18,784 nt of DNA, from contig CBDUYN010000195.1 of the NCBI GenBank assembly GCA_965371445.1, forward strand, positions 1 through 18,784. Reading direction: 5' to 3'. Under the pieces are notes generated by a model that was not told the origin of the DNA, made no database searches, and saw nothing but the letters and a program-made list of their open reading frames with translations. Position numbers and translations under genes: made by a program. Every line of letters begins with the position of its first letter. Position 1 is the stretch's first letter. Below, in pieces: positions 13,348 to 18,784 of this stretch. Source of the DNA: DASWIG01 sp965371445. GTDB taxonomy: Bacteria; Acidobacteriota; Thermoanaerobaculia; Multivoradales; J023.

Positions 13348-13977
13348 TCAATCCGTTTCTTCCGCTTCGAGCGGCACCGCAATGCAGGAGTCCTCACCGA
13401 CCAACGCATAGAGGTGGAGGGTCGTTGACGGCAGGCCTTCGGCGTGGAACTCGCCGAAGCGGCTGGTAAGAGAGCGCCCGACGACCCGGCCTTTCGAGGC
13501 CACCAGGACCGGGATCTCGGCCACTGGAGCCGGCTCGTCGCCAAGCTTCAGGACCTGACCGATCACGGCGTCGCCCTCCGGGCCGGGGCCATGCTCCAGG
13601 TGAACGTCGAGCGAGTACTCGTCGGTCTGAAAGCTGACCTGACGGTACGAGGCGTGAAGGTCTCGGGTACCGGCCTGGGCCGGTGAGCGCAAGCTGTCGA
13701 AAGCAATTCGAAACGGCAGAAAACGCCACGACGAGGCCTCCGGAACCTCGGCCGGCGCCCGAGACACGCTGGCGGCCGCCTTGACGATTCGCAAGGCGTA
13801 GTCCGGGATAAAGAGCGCGTTGTCGGCTTCTGCAACGCCTTGGACCCGTGAGAGGAGCTCCACTGTCCTCAGGGCCTGCGGATTTTCCTCAAGATGCTCG
13901 CGCATCGCCGACTCTTCCTCGGCGTCTGTGACGCCGCGGACGAAATCACACCACTGGACAATGTTGAAATCGGTCAT
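13348..13977 (-). CDS. anti-sigma-factor-like protein of unknown function
   Basis: A 209-residue soluble protein. Its N-terminus (WCDFVRGVTDAEEESAMREHLEENPQALRTVELL) has the helix pattern of anti-sigma factors with a putative zinc finger, but the His-x3-Cys-x2-Cys ligands are not there. No membrane helix follows. The C-terminal part (EIPVLVASKGRVVGRSLTSRFGEFHAEGLPSTTLHLYALV) looks like a small beta-sandwich similar to carboxypeptidase-regulatory domains. AGGAGAGG lies 4-5 nt before ATG 13977. There is no sigma factor gene next to it. It has its own promoter in an A/T-rich patch upstream. Function is not established; a regulator of an ECF sigma factor encoded elsewhere is one possibility. Confidence 0.6.
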   Translation of the reverse strand: MTDFNIVQWCDFVRGVTDAEEESAMREHLEENPQALRTVELLSRVQGVAEADNALFIPDYALRIVKAAASVSRAPAEVPEASSWRFLPFRIAFDSLRSPAQAGTRDLHASYRQVSFQTDEYSLDVHLEHGPGPEGDAVIGQVLKLGDEPAPVAEIPVLVASKGRVVGRSLTSRFGEFHAEGLPSTTLHLYALVGEDSCIAVPLEAEETD

Positions 13978-14002
13978 GGGTCCTCTCCTGATCCTGGTCT
14001 CT

Positions 14003-14034
14003 CCCTACAAGAGCCTCTGTCTCTCCATGTAGGG
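14003..14034 (-). other. hairpin in the leader of the anti-sigma-like gene
   Basis: CCCTACA (14003-14009) pairs with TGTAGGG (14028-14034) around an 18-nt loop. It lies in the predicted 5' leader, 26 nt before the start codon, leaving the Shine-Dalgarno free. It could affect mRNA stability; the role is unknown. Confidence 0.3.
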
Positions 14035-14052
14035 TGATTCCGGGCCAAGAAA

Positions 14053-14082
14053 AATATACCAAGGCAGAGAAAAATTCGCCAA
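14053..14082 (-). promoter_or_regulatory. promoter of the anti-sigma-like gene
   Basis: On the minus strand TTGGCG (14082-14077) is followed after 18 bp by TATATT (14058-14053), preceded by TG at the extended -10 position. Five of six -10 bases match. The surrounding 60 bp are strikingly A/T-rich for this window. Transcription would start near 14046, about 70 nt before the gene. Confidence 0.55.
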
Positions 14083-14152
14083 TCACGAGAAAATCTTGGG
14101 GTTCCTCCTCGGCGCCTCCGGGGCTCGCGGGGCGAGCCCCGGCATCGGAGGC

Positions 14153-15601
14153 CTACGAAGAGTCCGGAGCCGGCCGCAGTCCTCCGGTCTCCTCGAGGAC
14201 CAGGGCCGGGGCCGAGATGCCGCCGAGCGGCGTCGTGGGCATGGAACGTACGACCGGTTCGGAGCCGACGGCGCGCAGCCGGGCGAGGCTTCCCAGCAGG
14301 CTCACCTCCCAAGCCAGGTCCGGTAGCACCGCGGCGAGCCGGCCGCTTTTGATCCGCCGAACGCCGCGGGCGATCGCCCGCACGTGAAGCGTCTGCGGCT
14401 CGGAGCACTCGCAGCGCTCCAGCCGGCCGATGCGGATTCCACCTTCGGCGGCGGCGAGAAGCTCTTCTTCCGACGAGGAACCCGGCAGCAGGAAGAGGTT
14501 CGAGAACAAAGCGTCCTGCCCGCCCACCGACTGCGCCGTGGGTTTGAGCCCCGTTTTGGCCCCCTGGACCTGGGTGAGCGCCGGGGTCGAAGGCTGGCCC
14601 TTGACGATCAGGTCGAGCGGCCGCTTGAGCGACCCTTCGAAGTCGAAGGGGAAGGGCAGACCCTCGGCCTCGGGGTCGTCGCGCAGGTTCAGCGCCCGGT
14701 CGAAGACCTGGATGTTGCGGTGGCGCGTAAGAAACGACGTCCCCTCGAGAAAGGAGCGGCCCGAGAAGGCGAAGGCGTTTAGGAGGTTGAGCCACTCGAG
14801 GGTGGCTTCCGGCGCCAGGAGGACCGGGAGCTCGCCACCTTCAAACGCCGCTGCCGGGCCTTCGCCGCGCAGGTTGCGGGCGCGGTCACGGATGGCCTCA
14901 CCCGCGAGGGCTTTCATGCGCCGTGCCGAACCCGACGCGTAGCCTGCCCCGGGTCCGGAGCCTGAGCGGACGTCGAGCGTCACCTCGGAGAGGGCGGCGC
15001 TGCGCCGCAGGCCGTGGCTGTTGTGGATCACGAGCCGCGCTTCGGACCAGCCCAGACGCGCCGCCTCGCCGTCGCCGCAAAGCTTCTCGACCCAGACCCG
15101 GGCGGCGGACGGCCGGAGGCGCGAGAGGTCTCGGTCGAGCAGATGGCGCGGAGCGCGGATCTCGTCGTCGTCGGTCGGCAGGATGGGGCACCGCTTGAGC
15201 TTCGAGCGGCCCTTCGCCATCGCCAGGGCCTGGCGCACGCCGCCTTCGAGCAGGTTGGCGTCGGGCGTGTCGGTACGGTGCCATCCCTGGCGCCCCCCTT
15301 CGACCACCCGCACGATCACGGACAGGCGAGGGCTCTCGATGGGCTTGGGCTCCGGATCGAAGGAGGTGACCTCGGCCCGCCGGCGCTCCAACCAGACGAC
15401 TTCGGTCTCGTCGGCGACCGAGGCGGCGAGCACCTGGTCGATCGCCGCGCGGATGTCGTCGAAGCGGCGAAAGCCCAACCTGGCGCCCTTGGAAGGCGGC
15501 CTACCGGGGGCCGGCCTATCGGGGGCCGGCCTATCGGGGGCCGGCCTACCGGGGGCCGGCCTACCGGGGGCCGGCCTACCGGTTGCGTCCGTACTTCTCA
15601 T
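14153..15601 (-). CDS. TldD/PmbA-family protein
   Basis: Up to 482 residues from ATG 15601. The body matches the TldD/PmbA (TldE) family, whose Escherichia coli pair forms a heterodimeric metalloprotease that acts on unfolded or modified peptides. I see no HExxxH zinc motif of TldD, so this is more like the non-catalytic PmbA/TldE partner; no partner gene is in the window. Typical segments are the SGSGPGAGYASGSARR stretch and the C-terminal VLPDLAWEVSLLGSLARLRAVG. The N-terminal 35 residues are a run of RPAP pentapeptides encoded by a 15-bp tandem repeat that overlaps the end of the upstream gene. A TTG at 15478, after AAGGG, is an alternative start that would exclude the repeat and give 441 residues, closer to family length. 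Confidence 0.75.
   Translation of the reverse strand: MRSTDATGRPAPGRPAPGRPAPDRPAPDRPAPGRPPSKGARLGFRRFDDIRAAIDQVLAASVADETEVVWLERRRAEVTSFDPEPKPIESPRLSVIVRVVEGGRQGWHRTDTPDANLLEGGVRQALAMAKGRSKLKRCPILPTDDDEIRAPRHLLDRDLSRLRPSAARVWVEKLCGDGEAARLGWSEARLVIHNSHGLRRSAALSEVTLDVRSGSGPGAGYASGSARRMKALAGEAIRDRARNLRGEGPAAAFEGGELPVLLAPEATLEWLNLLNAFAFSGRSFLEGTSFLTRHRNIQVFDRALNLRDDPEAEGLPFPFDFEGSLKRPLDLIVKGQPSTPALTQVQGAKTGLKPTAQSVGGQDALFSNLFLLPGSSSEEELLAAAEGGIRIGRLERCECSEPQTLHVRAIARGVRRIKSGRLAAVLPDLAWEVSLLGSLARLRAVGSEPVVRSMPTTPLGGISAPALVLEETGGLRPAPDSS
15500..15582. repeat. 15-bp tandem repeat, five and a half copies
   Basis: Units of CCTAYCGGGGGCCGG begin at 15500, 15515, 15530, 15545 and 15560, with a partial unit at 15575-15582. 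Units 2 and 3 have T, the others C, at the fifth base. Each junction contains the palindrome GGCCGGCC or a close form. The stop codon of the HMG-CoA reductase gene (TAG, 15578-15576) lies in the partial unit. Because the period is five codons, copy-number change keeps the downstream reading frame. Confidence 0.95.
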
Positions 15602-17120
15602 GACTCGACACCCAATCGAGCGAGGAGATCGCCGAGGCGAGGGAGATCTCGCCCGCCAGCGCCACGCCGGCGACGATCTCGGCGAGCTTGCGCACCTTGC
15701 CGTGGCCGTAGCAGCCGAGCATCTCCAGGCATTCGCGCTGCGTCGCGAGCTTCGTGCCGCCGCCGTAGGTGGCGACGATGAGCGACGGGATGGTGATCGA
15801 GATGTAGAGGTCCTGGTCGGGCGTGACCTCCGTGTAGACGATTCCCGCCGAGGACTCGGCGACGTTGGCGACGTCCTGACCGGTGGCGATGAACATCGCC
15901 GTGATCGCGTTGGGCGAGTGGCAGCCGTTGTTGTTGGCCCCGGAGAGGAAGGCCCCGACGTTGGCGACTCCGGCGTGATAGGAGAGCGCCTCCGGCTCGA
16001 CCCGCATGTGCTGGATCAGGACGTCGCGCTTGACGACCGCCTCCGCCGTCACCCGTTTGCCGCGGGTGCGCATGACGTTGATCTGCGAGCCCTTCTTGTC
16101 GGTCGCGAGGTTCGATTCGAGGAAGAAACGCCGGACGTGGTCGACCTGCTCCAGGATCCAGGAGCAGGCGGCGAAGGTCGCCCGGCCCACCATGTTCTGG
16201 CCCGCCGCGTCGCCGGTGGCGAAGTTGAAACGCAGGTAGGCGAACTTGTTGGCGAGAAAGGTGTCGATGAAAAGGAGCTTGGCTACCGACGAGGTCTCCT
16301 CCGCGACCTGGGCGATGTCGTCGAGGTGCTCGTTGACCCAGGCGCGGAAGTCCCGCGCCTCACGCGCCGAGTCGAAGACGAAGACCGGGGCGCGCTGCAT
16401 GCAGTCGTCGGCCACCGTCGAGAGCACTCCGCCCGAGAGGTTCAAGACCTTGATGCCCCGGTTGTAGGACGCGACCAGCGTCCCCTCGGTGGTCGCCAGC
16501 GGGATCAGGAACTCTCCCTCGGCATGCTCTCCCTTGACGTGGAGCGGTCCGGCAAAACCGATCGGCACCTGGGCCACGCCGGTGAAGTTCTCGATGTTGC
16601 CGCCGGTCGTCTTGGGGTCGAAGGAGTACTTGAAGAGGTGCTTCGCCGCCGTCCCGGTGTGCTTCTGGATGAACCGCTGACGCTGGCGGATGGCCCGCGA
16701 GGAGGTGTTGTCCTCCTTGTCGTAGGGGATCGTGACGCGCTGGTCTTTCGTTTCGACGATCGAGTCCGTGACCGTGAAGCGCAGGTCGCCGAAGGGTTCC
16801 GTGGCGAAGGCGAGGTCGATCTCGTGCTTGCCCTTCGCGAGCTTCTCCTGGACCGCCACCTGGACGCGGATGCTCTTGCGCAGCGGGAAGGCAAGCGGCC
16901 GCTCGGCCGAAAGCTCGCTTCCCTTGAGCTTGCCGTTGTCCCCGGCTTCAAACGTGATCTTCTCCGGCGGGATCTCGTCGCCGTCGATCTTGACGTGGCG
17001 CACGCCCTGCACCTTGGCGTCGCTCAGGCGGTTCCTGATGACGAAAACGGCGCCTCCGGGGACGTTGTCGAGGCTGCCGAAGGTGTAGAGCTGCTTCAGA
17101 ATGAGTGATGGAATCTTCAT
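15576..17120 (-). CDS. class I HMG-CoA reductase with extra N-terminal domain
   Basis: The 514-residue enzyme reduces HMG-CoA to mevalonate, the committed step of mevalonate-derived isoprenoid synthesis. The catalytic part starts near residue 140. It shows ENFTGVAQVPIGFAGPL (177-193), catalytic Glu212 in TTEGTLVASYNRG, DAAGQNMV (304-311), the lysine motif TDKK (Lys342), Asp416 in GQDVAN, and the C-terminal histidine His507 in SSHEKYGRN. The TDKK motif and the C-terminal His are class I traits, more often seen in eukaryotes and archaea. In place of a membrane anchor, residues 1-125 form a beta-rich soluble domain that I do not firmly recognise; the pattern recalls the small beta-sandwich of C-glycoside deglycosidase beta subunits. 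AGGGAG lies 10 nt before ATG 17120. The gene overlaps the TldD/PmbA gene by 26 bp. No other mevalonate genes are nearby. Confidence 0.92.
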   Translation of the reverse strand: MKIPSLILKQLYTFGSLDNVPGGAVFVIRNRLSDAKVQGVRHVKIDGDEIPPEKITFEAGDNGKLKGSELSAERPLAFPLRKSIRVQVAVQEKLAKGKHEIDLAFATEPFGDLRFTVTDSIVETKDQRVTIPYDKEDNTSSRAIRQRQRFIQKHTGTAAKHLFKYSFDPKTTGGNIENFTGVAQVPIGFAGPLHVKGEHAEGEFLIPLATTEGTLVASYNRGIKVLNLSGGVLSTVADDCMQRAPVFVFDSAREARDFRAWVNEHLDDIAQVAEETSSVAKLLFIDTFLANKFAYLRFNFATGDAAGQNMVGRATFAACSWILEQVDHVRRFFLESNLATDKKGSQINVMRTRGKRVTAEAVVKRDVLIQHMRVEPEALSYHAGVANVGAFLSGANNNGCHSPNAITAMFIATGQDVANVAESSAGIVYTEVTPDQDLYISITIPSLIVATYGGGTKLATQRECLEMLGCYGHGKVRKLAEIVAGVALAGEISLASAISSLDWVSSHEKYGRNR

Positions 17121-17225
17121 GGATCGCGTGCTCCCTCGGTTTCTGGGCCGTGGCTCCCGTCCAGTCTAGCCCAAACCGGCCTGGGCCCGGTCTTCAGGAG
17201 ACGGAAATCTCCGGCGTCCTGCTGC

Positions 17226-17231
17226 TAAGCT
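17226..17231 (+). promoter_or_regulatory. -10-like hexamer before the M50 protease gene
   Basis: TAAGCT fits TAnnnT and lies 7 nt before ATG 17239, where no Shine-Dalgarno is visible. This is the spacing expected for a leaderless transcript. Confidence 0.3.
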
Positions 17232-17238
17232 CTCGCCC

Positions 17239-17943
17239 ATGGAGGCGCTCACTCCCGACCAGCTGATCATGGGTCTCGTCTGGTTCGTCGTCTTCCTCTT
17301 CTCGACGACACTGCACGAGGCGGCCCACGCTCTCGTCGCCCTGAGGCTCGGCGACAAGACCGCCTACCTCGGCGGCCAGGTGACGCTCAATCCGTTGCCT
17401 CACGTCCAGCGCGAGCCGGTGGGCACGATCGTCGTGCCGATCCTGAGCTACCTCTTCGCCGGCTGGATGATGGGCTGGGCCTCGGTTCCGTACGACCCTC
17501 GCTGGGCCGAGCGCTACCCGCGGCGGGCCGCCTGGATGGCGCTCGCCGGGCCGGTTTCAAATCTCTTGTTGGTGATCCTCGCGGGGCTTTCGATCCGCAT
17601 CGGCATGGCGCTCGGCTATCTGGCCGCGCCCGAGACGGTGAGCTTCACGCAGCTCGTCGCGGCGGCCCAGCCGGGGCTTGAGAGCCTGGCGACGCTGCTT
17701 TCGATCCTGTTTTCCCTGAACCTCCTGCTCTTCGCCTTCAACCTCTTGCCGCTGCCGCCCCTCGACGGCGCCGGGGTCCTGCCCCTCGTCATCTCGGAGC
17801 GGCTGGCGCAGCGCTACCAGGAGTTCATGCGCCAGTGGAGCCTCCTGGGGCTCGTCGTTGCCTGGAACGTTTTTCACCAGATCTTCGGACCGGTCTTCAA
17901 CCTTGCCTTGAAGCTCCTCTATCCCGAGCTCAGCTATCGTTGA
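17239..17943 (+). CDS. membrane zinc metalloprotease, M50 (site-2 protease) family
   Basis: A 234-residue polytopic membrane protein. The zinc and catalytic residues are in HEAAH (His26, Glu27, His30) in the first membrane helix, and the third zinc ligand is Asp176 in NLLPLPPLDG (168-177), the NPxPxLDG motif of the family. I count five or six hydrophobic helices and no PDZ or CBS domain, so it is one of the minimal M50 proteins. These cleave membrane-embedded substrates, in other members anti-sigma factors or transcription factors; the substrate here is unknown. The ATG is chosen by the family N-terminus. It may be cotranscribed with the DinB-family gene 60 bp downstream, although that gene has a promoter of its own. 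Confidence 0.9.
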   Translation: MEALTPDQLIMGLVWFVVFLFSTTLHEAAHALVALRLGDKTAYLGGQVTLNPLPHVQREPVGTIVVPILSYLFAGWMMGWASVPYDPRWAERYPRRAAWMALAGPVSNLLLVILAGLSIRIGMALGYLAAPETVSFTQLVAAAQPGLESLATLLSILFSLNLLLFAFNLLPLPPLDGAGVLPLVISERLAQRYQEFMRQWSLLGLVVAWNVFHQIFGPVFNLALKLLYPELSYR

Positions 17944-17964
17944 GCGCCCACCGCCGCATCGGGG

Positions 17965-17973
17965 TGGTATCGT
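17965..17973 (+). promoter_or_regulatory. extended -10 promoter of the DinB-family gene
   Basis: TGGTATCGT fits the extended -10 pattern and lies 30 bp before the start codon, leaving a short leader that carries the Shine-Dalgarno AGGAGG. Confidence 0.35.
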
Positions 17974-18003
17974 GGCGAAGGCACAACAACAGGAGGAACC
18001 GCC

Positions 18004-18489
18004 ATGGCCGCCGAGCTTCTCGCCGATCAACTCTCGCTCAACCTGGGCACCGTCAAGATCAACACGATTGGCCTGACCCACGAGGACAGCCTCGTCGCCC
18101 CGCCGGGCGGCGGCAACTGCCTCAACTGGATCCTCGGACACCTGGTGGCGTCGCGCAACGGCATGTTGAGGCTGCTCGGTCGCGAGCCCGTCTGGGACGC
18201 GGATCGCGCCAAGCTCTACGGACGCGGCTCGGAGGCGATCACCGCCGAGACCGCTCTCCCCTTCGACGAGATCCTCGCCGACTTCGCAGCGTCGCAGGAG
18301 CCGGTCCTCGCGGCGGTGAAGGCGCTCACCGCCGAGGACCTCGCCGCCTCGACGACGATGCGCTACCTGAAGGGCGACGCCGAGACCATGGGGTCCGCGC
18401 TGGCCACCTTCATCTTCCACGAGTCCTACCACGTCGGCCAGACAGGCCTCCTGCGCCGGATCATCGGCAAGGAAGGCGCCATCCAATAG
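18004..18489 (+). CDS. DinB-family four-helix protein
   Basis: A 161-residue soluble protein of the DinB/YfiT-like superfamily. The three metal-binding histidines are visible: His46 in NWILGHLVASRN, and His139 and His143 in FIFHESYHVGQ. These bind a divalent metal in the four-helix bundle. Members include thiol-dependent S-transferases (bacillithiol- or mycothiol-dependent) and many of unknown function. AGGAGG lies 5-6 nt before ATG 18004, making this start firm. Length is typical. It is the last gene in the window. Confidence 0.88.
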   Translation: MAAELLADQLSLNLGTVKINTIGLTHEDSLVAPPGGGNCLNWILGHLVASRNGMLRLLGREPVWDADRAKLYGRGSEAITAETALPFDEILADFAASQEPVLAAVKALTAEDLAASTTMRYLKGDAETMGSALATFIFHESYHVGQTGLLRRIIGKEGAIQ

Positions 18490-18523
18490 CTTCTCCCGGC
18501 ACCCTCGAAAGCCCCCAAAGCGG

Positions 18524-18784
18524 GGCGAAGCGTCCTCCTCGACCTGGTGCATTGCAGGAAAACGCGGAGAACGCTTCGCCGCGACTTCTGAGGTCCCCAA
18601 GAACGCCGAGAACCCTTCGCCGCGAACGGGTGCACATTGGCAGAGCGGCCCGAACGCTTCGCCGCGACATGCCGCACGGAAAAAAGCGCGCTGAACGCTT
18701 CGCCACGATTTGGAGGATCCCCCCAAGTCGCGGCGAACCCGTCGCGGCCCGGTTGGGGGATGCCCACTTTGGCGGCGGAGCGTT
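18524..18784. repeat. degenerate 41-42 bp tandem repeat array
   Basis: The 16-17 bp core GAACGCTTCGCCGCGAC begins at 18569, 18610 (one mismatch), 18652 and 18693 (one or two mismatches), so the period is 41, 42 and 41 bp. Between cores the sequence is variable but keeps some positions, for example a TGCnnCA-like block on the minus strand. Inverted partial copies lie on both sides: GGCGAAGCGT at 18524-18533 and TCGCGGCGAA at 18728-18737. No coding gene is convincing here. The array probably continues past the right edge. Confidence 0.8.

Noticed and set aside
11919..13544. 541-residue open frame on the minus strand
   Set aside because: It is the antisense of the MutS-like gene, whose Walker motifs and Shine-Dalgarno are clear.
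15021..17108. 695-residue open frame on the plus strand
   Set aside because: It is the antisense of the HMG-CoA reductase and TldD/PmbA genes, which have full sets of family motifs; long antisense frames are expected in GC-rich DNA.
17175..17191. ACCGG/CCGGT dyad between the HMG-CoA reductase and M50 genes
   Set aside because: Five-base GC-rich arms with a 7-nt loop are common by chance in this composition.
18524..18784. CRISPR array
   Set aside because: The repeated core is only 16-17 bp with mismatches, inverted copies flank it, the filler shares positions between units, and no cas genes are present.

Overview
The window is GC-rich DNA with strong G/C preference at third codon positions. 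The gene set suggests a Gram-negative-type bacterium: a secretin N-terminal (STN) domain protein with a signal peptide, an NtrC-type sigma54 activator with its histidine kinase, a TldD/PmbA protein, and a class I HMG-CoA reductase (mevalonate route). A member of Acidobacteriota or a neighbouring phylum is my guess from gene content only; no rRNA or other phylogenetic marker is present.

Left part (1-3450): a tRNA CCA-adding enzyme gene (cca, 370-1797) is followed by a 1.4 kb accessory island holding three type II toxin-antitoxin systems in different states of decay: a 5' fragment of a PIN-domain toxin, a HigBA-like pair with a truncated toxin and a one-base frameshift in the antitoxin, and an intact-looking RelB/RelE-like pair. 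The island ends in a second, ungapped copy of the 3' end of cca (3200-3403 matching 1540-1743, about 89% identical, almost all differences synonymous). This resembles integration of an element into the 3' end of a housekeeping gene with replacement of that end, as known for e14 in icd.

Centre (3440-10372, all minus strand): a tightly coupled four-gene operon encodes a divergent KamA-family radical SAM aminomutase, the two subunits of a 3-oxoacid CoA-transferase, and a class III aminotransferase resembling beta-amino acid aminotransferases. Together they could convert an alpha-amino acid to a beta-amino acid, then a 3-oxoacid, then a 3-oxoacyl-CoA. The substrate is unlikely to be lysine, because the aspartates that bind lysine in KamA appear to be replaced. 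Directly upstream lies a histidine kinase/response regulator pair that may control the operon.

Right part (10533-18784): a Fur-family regulator (+), a free-standing STN-domain exported protein (-), a MutS-like ATPase without mismatch-recognition domain (+), an anti-sigma-like protein (-), a TldD/PmbA protein and a class I HMG-CoA reductase with an extra N-terminal domain (-), a membrane M50 protease (+) and a DinB-family protein (+). A 15-bp tandem repeat sits at the junction of the HMG-CoA reductase and TldD/PmbA genes, and a degenerate 41-42 bp tandem repeat begins after the last gene and probably runs past the window edge. Several genes show extended -10 promoters, and three genes without a Shine-Dalgarno show a -10-like hexamer 7-8 nt before the start codon, suggesting leaderless transcripts.
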